In this document: positions 8,035 to 16,601 of the stretch, one piece after another
How positions within the stretch are numbered: position 1 is the first letter of the stretch
Layout: the number at the start of each line of letters is the position of its first letter
Assembly: GCF_011634835.1 (NCBI RefSeq)
Contig: NZ_SIRP01000001.1
Location: 3,344,970-3,408,969, forward strand
Direction: 5' to 3'
Source: Isoptericola sp. BMS4
GTDB taxonomy: Bacteria; Actinomycetota; Actinomycetes; Actinomycetales; Cellulomonadaceae
DNA length: 64,000 nucleotides
Notes under the pieces: model-generated
Databases searched by the model: none
The model's input: the letters and a program-made list of their open reading frames with translations, nothing else
What the model was told of the DNA's origin: nothing
Translations under genes and position numbers: made by a program

Positions 8035-8083
8035 CCCCGACGCTAGGAAGCCGGTGTTTCCCCTCCGGTGGTCGAGGCGTGAA
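8035..8083 (-). promoter_or_regulatory. narK-nasAB promoter with GlnR-like box
   Basis: The minus strand has CGGCTTCCTAGCGTCGGGG (8035-8053), identical to the nirB promoter core, with -10 TAGCGT at 8045..8040. TTCAC-n6-ACCAC (8068-8083) gives the AC-n9-AC layout of a GlnR box 22 bp from the -10, against 21 bp at nirB. Unlike nirB, transcription here would give a leader of about 45 nt containing a GGAGGA site. Confidence 0.55.
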
Positions 8084-8213
8084 ATGCGCGTGAGCACGAA
8101 CGCACAGCGACGCGGGCAGCCCTGTGAGGGTGTTCGTTCGACATGCACGACCTGCGGCGGGGCCCGATGATGCCAAGCAGTGGCTCTCCGGTCCCCCAGC
8201 CCTTGGAGCACGC

Positions 8214-11200
8214 ATGGCGACGACCCGTCCGTCCGTCGATGCCGGTGCGGCGTCCCCGCCCCCGGCGGCCGACGTCCTGCTGCGGCTCGGCAAGCACCTG
8301 CGGCGTGGCGAGGTCTCGCCCGACCTGCGCCAGCTGTTCCTCTCCGGCGGGCGCGAGGGCGACGTCTTCTACCGGGACCGCTGGTCGCACGACAAGGTGG
8401 TGCGCTCCACCCACGGGGTGAACTGCACGGGGTCGTGCTCGTGGAAGGTGTACGTCAAGGACGGCATCATCACGTGGGAGACGCAGCAGACGGACTACCC
8501 GTCGGTGGGCCCGGACTCGCCCGAGTACGAGCCGCGGGGCTGCCCGCGCGGTGCCGCGTTCTCCTGGTACACCTACTCCCCCACGCGCGTGCGCTACCCG
8601 TACGTGCGCGGCGTCCTGCTGGAGGCGTACCGCGCGGCGAAGGCCGCCGTGGGCGGCGACCCGGTGCTCGCGTGGGAGCGCGTCACCTCCGACCCGGACA
8701 CCGCCCGGGCCTACAAGGCGGCGCGCGGCAAGGGCGGGCTGGTGCGGGCCACGTGGGAGGAGGCGGCCGAGATCGTCGCCGCGGCGCACGTGGACACGAT
8801 CCGGCGGCACGGCCCGGACCGGGTGGCGGGCTTCTCCCCCATCCCGGCGATGTCGATGGTCTCGCACGGCGTCGGGGCGCGGTTCGTGCAGCTCCTCGGC
8901 GGCACGATGCTGTCGTTCTACGACTGGTACGCGGACCTGCCGGTCGCCAGCCCGCAGGTGTTCGGCGACCAGACGGACGTGCCGGAGTCGGCGGACTGGT
9001 GGAACTCGTCGTACCTCATGATGTGGGGCTCGAACGTGCCGGTGACCCGCACCCCGGACGCGCACTTCATGGCCGAGGCGCGCTACCGGGGCACCAAGGT
9101 GGTGGCGGTCTCGCCGGACTACGCGGACAACACGAAGTTCGCCGACGCGTGGCTCGCGCCGCAGCCCGGCACCGACGGCGCGCTGGCGATCGCGATGGGC
9201 CACGTGATCCTGCGCGAGTTCCTCGTCGAGAGACGCACCGCGCCGTTCGTGGACTACCTCAAGCGGTACGCGGACGCGCCGTTCCTGGTGCGGCTGGACG
9301 AGAAGGACGGCGCGTCCGTGCCGGGCAAGTTCCTCACCGCCGCGGACCTCGACGACGCGAGCCTGCCCGGCGCGTCGGCGCAGGCCAACGCCCACTTCAA
9401 GACGGTGCTGCTCGACGCCGACGGCGCGCCCGTCGTGCCGAACGGCACCCTCGGGCACCGCTGGGGCGACGCCGACGCGGGCCGGTGGAACCTCGACCTG
9501 GGCGACGTGGACCCGCTGCTGTCGGTGGCGGACGGCCCGGGCGCCGAGGACACGGCGGCCGTGCTGCTGCCCCGGTTCGACGTCTTCCCGGACGGCGGCG
9601 GCGACGAGGCCGCGCACCTGGGCGGCGCGGGCGTCGTCACGCGCGGGGTGCCGACCCGGCGCGTCGGCGGCCACCTGGTCACGACGGTCTTCGACCTGCT
9701 CCTCGCCCAGTACGGCGTGCGGCGCGCGGCCGACGACATCGGGCACGACCTGCCCGGCGAGTGGCCCACCGGGTACGACGACGCGTCGACGCCCGGCACG
9801 CCCGCCTGGCAGGAGGAGATCACCGGCGTCCCGGCGGCCGCCGCCGCCCGGATCGGGCGGGAGTTCGCCGCCAACGCGGAGGACTCCGGCGGCCGGTCGA
9901 TGATCATCATGGGCGCGGGTGCCAACCACTGGTTCCACTCGGACACGATCTACCGCGCGTTCCTCACGCTCACGACGATCACCGGCTGCCAGGGTGTCAA
10001 CGGCGGCGGCTGGGCGCACTACGTCGGCCAGGAGAAGTGCCGCCCGATCACGGGGTGGGCGCAGTACGCCGGGGGCCTGGACTGGTCGCGCCCGCCGCGG
10101 CAGATGATCGGCACGGGCTGGTTCTACCTGGCCACCGACCAGTGGCGGTACGACGGCATGCCGGCCGACGCCCTCGCCTCGCCGCTCGCCCCGGGGCACC
10201 TCGCCGGGCGCACGACGGCGGACGCGCTCGTGGAGTCCGCCCAGCGCGGCTGGATGCCCAGCTACCCGACGTTCGACCGCAACCCCCTCGACCTGGTGGA
10301 CGAGGCCCGCGCGGCCGGCAAGGAACCGGAGCGGCACGTCGTCGACGAGCTGGCGGCCGGGCGGCTGCGGTTCGCGTGCGAGGACCCGGACGACCCGGCG
10401 AACTTCCCGCGCGTGCTCACCGTGTGGCGGGCGAACATCCTCGGCTCGTCGGGCAAGGGGAACGAGTACTTCCTCAAGCACCTGCTCGGCACGGACGCCG
10501 CGGTCCTGGCCGACGAGGCCGGCCCGGACCGGCGCCCGGCCTCGATGACGTGGCGCGACGAGGCGCCGCGCGGCAAGCTCGACCTGCTCGTCACCCTCGA
10601 CTTCCGGATGACGAGCACCACCCTGTTCTCCGACGTCGTGCTGCCGGCGGCCACCTGGTACGAGAAGTACGACCTGTCCAGCACGGACATGCACCCGTTC
10701 GTGCACTCGTTCAACCCGGCGATCGACCCGCCGTGGCAGACGCGCACCGACTTCGACACCTTCCACACCCTGGCCCGCGAGGTGTCCCGGATGGCCGGGA
10801 CGCACCTCGGCGTGCGCGAGGACGTCGTCGCGACGCCCCTGGCGCACGACTCCCCCGACGAGCTCGCCGTGCCGCACGGCACCCTCACCGACGCGGGCGC
10901 GCCGATGACCGAGCGCGAGCTGGTGCCGGGCGTGACGATGCCGCGCCTGCAGGTGGTCACGCGCGACTACCCCGCCTTCGCGGCGCGCATGGCGGCGCTC
11001 GGGCCGCTCACCGACACCAAGGGCATGGCGACCAAGGGCGTGGCATTCATGCCGGACGAGGAGGTGCGCCGCCTGGGCGACCTCAACGGCCGGGTCGCGG
11101 ACGGCCCCGCGGCCGGGCGCCCCCGGCTCGACAAGGACGTCCACGCCTGCGAGACGATCCTCGCGCTGTCCGGCACCACGAACGGCCGCCTCGCCGTGCA

Positions 11201-12020
11201 GGGCTTCGAGCACCTCGAGAGGCGCACCGGGCAGCGGCTGGCGGACCTCGCCGCCGACGAGCAGGGCAGGCGCGTGACGTTCCCGGACGTGCAGTCCCGC
11301 CCGACGTCGGTCATCACGTCCCCGGAGTGGTCCGGGTCGGAGCACGACGGCCGGCGGTACACCGCGTTCGCGGTCAACGTGGAGCGCCTCAAGCCGTGGC
11401 ACACCCTCACCGGTCGCCAGCACCTCTACCTCGACCACGACTGGATGATCGAGCTGGGCGAGCAGCTGCCCGTCTACCGCCCGCCGCTGGACCTGCACCG
11501 CCTGTTCGGCGACTCGCCCCCGCCGGGCATCTCCGACGACGGGCGCGCCACGGGCCACGCCGCCGTCGCCGTGCGGTACCTCACCCCGCACTCCAAGTGG
11601 TCCATCCACTCCGAGTACCAGGACAACCTGTTCATGCTGTCGCTGTCGCGCGGCGGCCCGAACGTCTGGATGAGCCCCGCGGACGCGGAGAAGATCGGCG
11701 TGGCGGACAACGAGTGGATCGAGGCCGTCAACCGCAACGGCGTCGTCGTGGCCCGCGCCGTCGTCTCCCACCGCATGCCCGAGGGCACCGTGTACATGCA
11801 CCACGCCACCGACCGCACGGTGGACGTGCCGCTGGCGGAGACCTCCGGGCTGCGCGGCGGCATCCACAACTCGCTGACCCGCATCCTGCTCAAGCCCACC
11901 CACCTGGCCGGCGGGTACGCCCAGCTCACGTACGCCTTCAACTACCTCGGCCCCACCGGCAACCAGCGCGACGAGGTCACCGTGATCCGGCGCCGCTCGC
12001 AGGAGGTGCGTTACACGTGA
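8214..12020 (+). CDS. narG: Respiratory nitrate reductase alpha subunit
   Basis: A 1268-aa protein, close to the usual 1230-1250 for NarG. The N-terminus has the FS0 cluster motif HGVNCTGSCSWKVYVKDG with its unusual His ligand followed by GCPRGAAFSW. SFYDWYADLP (about 240) carries the Asp ligand to molybdenum. Later landmarks are GANHWFHSDTIYRA, QGVNGGGWAHYVGQEKCRP and the C-terminal TPHSKWSIHSEYQDNLFMLS. It is the catalytic bis-MGD subunit reducing nitrate at the cytoplasmic face with electrons from NarH. ATG 8214 is preceded by TTGGAGCA; an upstream in-frame start at 8124 has no support. No Tat signal is seen. It leads the operon narG-narH-narJ-narI-narK2. Confidence 0.96.
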   Translation: MATTRPSVDAGAASPPPAADVLLRLGKHLRRGEVSPDLRQLFLSGGREGDVFYRDRWSHDKVVRSTHGVNCTGSCSWKVYVKDGIITWETQQTDYPSVGPDSPEYEPRGCPRGAAFSWYTYSPTRVRYPYVRGVLLEAYRAAKAAVGGDPVLAWERVTSDPDTARAYKAARGKGGLVRATWEEAAEIVAAAHVDTIRRHGPDRVAGFSPIPAMSMVSHGVGARFVQLLGGTMLSFYDWYADLPVASPQVFGDQTDVPESADWWNSSYLMMWGSNVPVTRTPDAHFMAEARYRGTKVVAVSPDYADNTKFADAWLAPQPGTDGALAIAMGHVILREFLVERRTAPFVDYLKRYADAPFLVRLDEKDGASVPGKFLTAADLDDASLPGASAQANAHFKTVLLDADGAPVVPNGTLGHRWGDADAGRWNLDLGDVDPLLSVADGPGAEDTAAVLLPRFDVFPDGGGDEAAHLGGAGVVTRGVPTRRVGGHLVTTVFDLLLAQYGVRRAADDIGHDLPGEWPTGYDDASTPGTPAWQEEITGVPAAAAARIGREFAANAEDSGGRSMIIMGAGANHWFHSDTIYRAFLTLTTITGCQGVNGGGWAHYVGQEKCRPITGWAQYAGGLDWSRPPRQMIGTGWFYLATDQWRYDGMPADALASPLAPGHLAGRTTADALVESAQRGWMPSYPTFDRNPLDLVDEARAAGKEPERHVVDELAAGRLRFACEDPDDPANFPRVLTVWRANILGSSGKGNEYFLKHLLGTDAAVLADEAGPDRRPASMTWRDEAPRGKLDLLVTLDFRMTSTTLFSDVVLPAATWYEKYDLSSTDMHPFVHSFNPAIDPPWQTRTDFDTFHTLAREVSRMAGTHLGVREDVVATPLAHDSPDELAVPHGTLTDAGAPMTERELVPGVTMPRLQVVTRDYPAFAARMAALGPLTDTKGMATKGVAFMPDEEVRRLGDLNGRVADGPAAGRPRLDKDVHACETILALSGTTNGRLAVQGFEHLERRTGQRLADLAADEQGRRVTFPDVQSRPTSVITSPEWSGSEHDGRRYTAFAVNVERLKPWHTLTGRQHLYLDHDWMIELGEQLPVYRPPLDLHRLFGDSPPPGISDDGRATGHAAVAVRYLTPHSKWSIHSEYQDNLFMLSLSRGGPNVWMSPADAEKIGVADNEWIEAVNRNGVVVARAVVSHRMPEGTVYMHHATDRTVDVPLAETSGLRGGIHNSLTRILLKPTHLAGGYAQLTYAFNYLGPTGNQRDEVTVIRRRSQEVRYT

Positions 12021-12030
12021 TGATCCGCGC

Positions 12031-13806
12031 ATGAAGGTCATGGCGCAGATGACCATGGTCATGAACCTCGACAAGTGCATCGGCTGCCACACCTGCTCGG
12101 TGACGTGCAAGCAGGCGTGGACGAACCGCACCGGCACCGAGTACGTGTGGTTCAACAACGTCGAGACCCGCCCCGGGCTGGGCTACCCCCGCACGTACGA
12201 GGACCAGGAGCGGTGGCAGGGCGGCTGGGTACGCACCAGGCGGGGCAGGCTGAAGCTCCGCGCCGGAGGGCGGGCCAAGAAGCTCGCCACGATCTTCCAC
12301 AACCCCAGGCTGCCGTCCATCCACGACTACTACGAGCCGTGGACGTACGAGTACGACATGCTGCTCAGCGCCCCGCAGGGCGAGCACACCCCGGTCGCGA
12401 GGCCGAAGTCGCTGCTCACCGGCGACGACATGAGCATCCGGTGGTCGGCCAACTGGGACGACGACCTCGGCGGCTCCACGGCCACGATGCAGGACGACCC
12501 GGTCCTGAAGCACATGAGCGAGCATGTCGCCGAGGAGCTCGAGCAGACGTTCATGTTCTACCTGCCGCGCATCTGCGAGCACTGCCTCAACCCGTCCTGC
12601 GTCGCCTCCTGCCCGTCCGGCGCGATGTACAAACGGGTCGAGGACGGCATCGTGCTGGTCGACCAGGACCAGTGCCGCGGCTGGCGCATGTGCGTCACCG
12701 GCTGCCCGTACAAGAAGGTCTACTTCAACCACAAGACCGGCAAGGCCGAGAAGTGCACGCTGTGCTATCCGCGCCTCGAGGTCGGCCTGCCCACCGTCTG
12801 CTCCGAGACCTGTGTCGGCCGGCTGCGCTACCTGGGCCTGGTCCTGTACGACGCGGACAAGGTCGGTACCGCGGCGGCGACGGAGGACACCCGCGACCTC
12901 CTGGCCGCGCAGCGCTCCGTCTTCCTCGACCCGCACGACCCCGAGGTGGTCACGGCCGCACGGAGCGAGGGCATCCCCGACGACTGGATCGACGCCGCGC
13001 AGCGCTCCCCCGTGTGGCGGCTCATCCACGACTACGAGGTCGCCCTGCCCCTGCACCCCGAGTACCGCACCCTGCCGATGGTCTGGTACGTCCCGCCGCT
13101 GTCGCCCGTCGTGGACGTCGTGGCGAGCTCCGGCAACGACGGCGAGGACGGGCGCACCCTGTTCGCCGCCATCTCGCAGCTGCGCATCCCGCTGGAGTAC
13201 CTCGCCGGGCTGTTCAGCGCCGGGGACACCGCGCCCGTGGAGCGGGTGCTGCGGCGCCTCGCCGCCATGCGCTCCGGCATGCGGGAGGTCAACCTCGGCC
13301 GCGAGTTCCCCGAGGAGCACGCCGCCGCCGTCGGCATGACCGGCGCCCAGATACAGGAGATGTACCGGCTGCTCGCGATCGCCAAGTACTCCGAGCGGTA
13401 CGTCATCCCGACCGCCCACACCGAGATCGCGCACGACCTGGACGAGATGGCCTGCTCGCTCGACGTCGACGGCGGGCCCGGCATGGGCGGCCAGGGCACC
13501 GACGGCGCCGGGCCGTTCGGCTCGTCGTCCGGACGGCCGACGCCGGTCGCCGTCGAGAACTTCCACGCGCTGGCGGCACGCCAGACCGCCGACTCCCCGT
13601 ACGGCCCGTCCACGCCCGGCCGCGTGAACCTGCTCAACTGGGACGGCAACGGCCGCCCGGCCGGCCTCTTCCCACCCGACGACGCGGGCGGCTCGCCGTC
13701 GCCCGGCGGAGGCGGCGAGCCGCCCGGCGCGCCGGGCAGCCTGCCCGGCGGCCGCCAGGACGCCACCCACGACGACCCCGGCGGCTCTCCGGGAGGTGCG
13801 CGATGA
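12031..13806 (+). CDS. narH: Respiratory nitrate reductase beta subunit
   Basis: A 591-aa iron-sulfur protein. Four cysteine clusters are visible: CIGCHTCSVTCK (about 16-27), CEHCLNPSCVASCPSG (about 184-199), CRGWRMCVTGCPYKK (about 217-231; the Trp in the second position marks the 3Fe-4S site) and CTLCYPRLEVGLPTVCSETC (about 246-265). It carries electrons from NarI to NarG. It starts 10 nt after narG. The last 60 residues form a Gly/Pro/Ser-rich tail (PSPGGGGEPPGAPGSLPGG) longer than in typical NarH, probably disordered. Its stop overlaps the narJ ATG. Confidence 0.96.
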   Translation: MKVMAQMTMVMNLDKCIGCHTCSVTCKQAWTNRTGTEYVWFNNVETRPGLGYPRTYEDQERWQGGWVRTRRGRLKLRAGGRAKKLATIFHNPRLPSIHDYYEPWTYEYDMLLSAPQGEHTPVARPKSLLTGDDMSIRWSANWDDDLGGSTATMQDDPVLKHMSEHVAEELEQTFMFYLPRICEHCLNPSCVASCPSGAMYKRVEDGIVLVDQDQCRGWRMCVTGCPYKKVYFNHKTGKAEKCTLCYPRLEVGLPTVCSETCVGRLRYLGLVLYDADKVGTAAATEDTRDLLAAQRSVFLDPHDPEVVTAARSEGIPDDWIDAAQRSPVWRLIHDYEVALPLHPEYRTLPMVWYVPPLSPVVDVVASSGNDGEDGRTLFAAISQLRIPLEYLAGLFSAGDTAPVERVLRRLAAMRSGMREVNLGREFPEEHAAAVGMTGAQIQEMYRLLAIAKYSERYVIPTAHTEIAHDLDEMACSLDVDGGPGMGGQGTDGAGPFGSSSGRPTPVAVENFHALAARQTADSPYGPSTPGRVNLLNWDGNGRPAGLFPPDDAGGSPSPGGGGEPPGAPGSLPGGRQDATHDDPGGSPGGAR

Positions 13807-14504
13807 GGCTCGCGTTCCTGCCCCGCCCCGGCGTGCGGGCCCGCCGGCTCGCCCCGCTCGCGCCCGTGCCGCTCGATCCCGCCCGGCGCGCCGTCGCGCA
13901 CATGGCCGCCGCCGTGCTGCTGCGCTACCCCGACGACGACGCCCGCGCGGCCGCCGCCACCGCACGCGACGCCGTCGACGACCTGCCCTCCCCGGTCCGC
14001 GAGCGCCTCTCCGGCCTCGCGGACGCGATCGCGGGCGGCGACCCGCGCGAGCTGCAGGCCGACTACGTCGCCACGTTCGACCTGAAGCGCCGCTGCGCCA
14101 TGTACCTGTCGTACTACGCGGCCGGGGACACCCGGAAGCGTGGCGCGGCGCTCGTGCGGTTCGTCGAGGCCTACCGCGCCGCCGGCTTCGAGACCACCGG
14201 CGACGAGCTGCCCGACTACCTGCCGACCGTGCTCGAGCTCTCCGCCGTCGGCGGCGACGACGGCGCCCGCATCGCCGCGACGCTGCTCGCCGCGCACCGC
14301 GACGGCATCGAGGTGCTGCGCTCGGCGCTCGCCTCGCACGGCTCGCCGTGGACGGCCGCCGTCGAGGCCGTGTGCCTCACCCTGCCGCCGGTCGACGACG
14401 CCACCGCCGAGCGGGTGGCGACCCTCGTCGCCGCGGGCCCGCCGGCAGAGCTGGTCGGTCTCAGCGGGTACGGGGACGACGGGGAGGCGCTGCCGTGGAC
14501 GTGA
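13803..14504 (+). CDS. narJ: Nitrate reductase molybdenum cofactor assembly chaperone
   Basis: A 233-aa protein of the NarJ/TorD family. DLKRRCAMYLSYYAAGDTRKRG (about 86-107; quoted in two parts here as DLKRRCAMYLSYYAAGD then TRKRG) is the family core, followed by DELPDYLPTVLELSAV (about 136-151). It is a cytoplasmic chaperone needed for cofactor insertion into NarG before membrane attachment and is not part of the mature enzyme. The ATG overlaps the narH stop (ATGA, 13803-13806) and the 3' end overlaps narI, so expression is coupled across the operon. Confidence 0.93.
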   Translation: MRLAFLPRPGVRARRLAPLAPVPLDPARRAVAHMAAAVLLRYPDDDARAAAATARDAVDDLPSPVRERLSGLADAIAGGDPRELQADYVATFDLKRRCAMYLSYYAAGDTRKRGAALVRFVEAYRAAGFETTGDELPDYLPTVLELSAVGGDDGARIAATLLAAHRDGIEVLRSALASHGSPWTAAVEAVCLTLPPVDDATAERVATLVAAGPPAELVGLSGYGDDGEALPWT

Positions 14505-15271
14505 ACCCCGCCGGGATCGTGCTGTGGGTGGTCGTGCCCTACGTGACGTTCGCCGTGCTGGTGGTGGGGTCCGTCTGGCGGTACCGCTACGACAAGTTCG
14601 GGTGGACCACCCGGTCCAGCGAGCTGTACGAGAAGCGGCTGCTGCGGCTCGGCTCGCCGCTGTTCCACTACGGGCTGCTGCTCGTGATCCTCGGGCACCT
14701 CATGGGTCTGGTCGTCCCGAAGGAGTGGACCGAGGCGGTGGGGCTCTCCGAGGGCGCGTACCACTTCGTCGCGACGTGGCTGGGATCGGTCGCGGCGCTC
14801 GCCGTCGTGGCGGGGCTGCTGATCCTCGTCTACCGCCGCCGGTCCACCGGACCGGTGTTCCTCGCCACGACCCGCACCGACAAGCTCATGTACGTGCTGC
14901 TGGGCGGGTCGATCCTCACCGGCGCGTGGGCGACCGTGCACACCCAGATCCTCGCGGGCGGCCACGGCTACGACTACCGGCAGACGATCTCGCCGTGGTT
15001 CCGGTCGCTCTGGTACCTGCAGCCGGAGCCGGCGCTCATGGCGGGCGTCCCTGCCGCGTTCCAGGCGCACCTCCTGGTGGCGATGCTGCTCTTCGCCGTG
15101 TGGCCCTTCACCCGGCTGGTGCACGCGTTCTCGGCGCCCGTGCAGTACCCGTTCCGCCCGTACGTCGTCTACCGGTCCCGGGAGGCGTCCGGAGCGGCCC
15201 GGGCGCCCCGGGCGGGCTGGGACCCGACCACGACGCCCCCCACCACCGGCCCGTCCAGGAGGAGACCATGA
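14495..15271 (+). CDS. narI: Respiratory nitrate reductase gamma subunit (cytochrome b)
   Basis: A 258-aa membrane protein with five predicted helices. Haem-ligand histidines are expected in GSPLFHYGLLLVILGHLMGL (about 54-73) and in the last two helices (FQAHLLVAMLLFAVWPFTRL, followed by VHAF). It anchors NarGH to the membrane and oxidises quinol. GTG 14495 is chosen because GGAGG lies 7 nt upstream; this makes a 10-nt overlap with narJ. A second in-frame GTG at 14501 gives a GTGA overlap but poorer spacing. The C-terminus is a Pro/Thr-rich tail. The stop overlaps narK2. Confidence 0.95.
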   Translation: MDVNPAGIVLWVVVPYVTFAVLVVGSVWRYRYDKFGWTTRSSELYEKRLLRLGSPLFHYGLLLVILGHLMGLVVPKEWTEAVGLSEGAYHFVATWLGSVAALAVVAGLLILVYRRRSTGPVFLATTRTDKLMYVLLGGSILTGAWATVHTQILAGGHGYDYRQTISPWFRSLWYLQPEPALMAGVPAAFQAHLLVAMLLFAVWPFTRLVHAFSAPVQYPFRPYVVYRSREASGAARAPRAGWDPTTTPPTTGPSRRRP

Positions 15272-16497
15272 CCTCGGCATCGTCCACCGGCTCGGCGGGG
15301 GCGCCCGCGGCGACCGCCGTCGAGGGCAGCACGGCGCAGCTCGCGCTCGCCACCGCCGGCTTCGCGATCTGCTTCTGGGCCTGGGCGCTGCTCAGCCCGC
15401 TGGGCAACAGCTACGGCGAGCGGTACGGCCTCAGCGACTTCGAGGTGTCCGTGCTCGTGGCGGTGCCCGTGATCGTCGGGTCCCTCGGCCGGGTACCGAT
15501 CGGCGCGCTCACCGACCGGTACGGCGCCAGGGTGATGTTCCCGCTGTGCAGCGCGCTGACGATCCTGCCGGTGCTCTTCATCGGCTTCGTCGCGAACAAC
15601 CTGGCCTGGCTGCTCGTCGGCGGCTTCTTCCTGGGCCTCGGCGGGACCACGTTCGCCATCGGGGTCCCGTTCGTCAACAACTGGTACCCGCCGACGCGGC
15701 GCGGCACCGCCATCGGCATCTTCGGCGCGGGCATGGGTGGTACCGCGATCGCCGCGTTCACGACGGTGCCGATCCGGGACGCCTGGGGCGACGGCGCGCC
15801 GTTCCTCATCGTCGCCGCCGCACTGGCGGCGTTCGCCCTCGTCTCGCGGTCCGTGCTGCGCGACTCCCCGGCCTGGACGCCGAGCAGCGGCGGCGGCATG
15901 CTCGCCCGCACCTGGTCGACCGTGCGGATACCCGCCACCCTGCAGCTGTCCTGGCTGTACGCGGTGGGCTTCGGCGGCTTCGTCGCGTTCTCGGTCTATC
16001 TGCCGACCTTCCTGGAGAACGCCTACGGCCTCTCGGCGAGCGACGCGTCGTTCCGCACCGCCGGGTTCGTGGTGCTGGCGGTCGTGTGCCGGCCGATCGG
16101 CGGCACGTTGTCGGACCGGCTCGGTGGGGTGCCCGTCTCCGTGGCCTGCTTCGCCGTGGTGACGGTGTGCGCCGCCGTCATCGTCGCCCAGCCACCGCTG
16201 ATCCCCCTCGCCACGGTCGCGTTCCTCGGCATGGCCACGGCGCTCGGGGCCTCGTCCGGGGCGACGTTCGCCCTGGTGGCGACGATGTCCCCGCCGGGCA
16301 CGGTGGGCGCGGTGACCGGGGTGGTCGGGGCCGCGGGCGGGCTCGGCGGCTTCATCCCGCCGCTCATCATGGGTGCCGTGTACGGGGCGCAGGGCGACTA
16401 CGGCATCGGCTTCGGGCTGCTGGCCCTCACCGCCCTGCTCACGCTGCTGTTCACGCTCGGCCCGGTGCGGCGTCGCGTGCGCGCCCACGCCGGATGA
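15268..16497 (+). CDS. narK: Nitrate/nitrite transporter, second copy, linked to narGHJI
   Basis: A 409-aa major facilitator protein with about 12 hydrophobic helices. It has GFAICFWAWALLSPLGNSYG in helix 1, the MFS loop GRVPIGALTDRYGARVMFP (about 76-94) and the nitrate-signature-like GGFFLGLGGTTFAIGVPFVN. Its place at the end of the nar operon, with AGGAGGAG before ATG 15268 and ATGA overlap with narI, points to nitrate uptake or nitrate/nitrite antiport for respiration. It differs clearly from the transporter at 6623, so the two are paralogs assigned to different pathways. The stop overlaps a possible upstream start of moeA (16494). Confidence 0.92.
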   Translation: MTSASSTGSAGAPAATAVEGSTAQLALATAGFAICFWAWALLSPLGNSYGERYGLSDFEVSVLVAVPVIVGSLGRVPIGALTDRYGARVMFPLCSALTILPVLFIGFVANNLAWLLVGGFFLGLGGTTFAIGVPFVNNWYPPTRRGTAIGIFGAGMGGTAIAAFTTVPIRDAWGDGAPFLIVAAALAAFALVSRSVLRDSPAWTPSSGGGMLARTWSTVRIPATLQLSWLYAVGFGGFVAFSVYLPTFLENAYGLSASDASFRTAGFVVLAVVCRPIGGTLSDRLGGVPVSVACFAVVTVCAAVIVAQPPLIPLATVAFLGMATALGASSGATFALVATMSPPGTVGAVTGVVGAAGGLGGFIPPLIMGAVYGAQGDYGIGFGLLALTALLTLLFTLGPVRRRVRAHAG

Positions 16498-16601
16498 CCG
16501 GGCGGGTCGGCACCGTACGGCCCGACGCCGCACAGCCCGGTACCGGCAGCGGTGAGGTCTCCGCCCCACGGCCGACACACACCGTGCCTACGGTGGGGGG
16601 C

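Noticed and set aside
8043-12158. 1371-codon open frame antisense to narG
   Set aside because: Low-complexity Arg/Val/Gly/His composition, no motifs, and it lies opposite a complete NarG. Long shadows are expected at this GC content.
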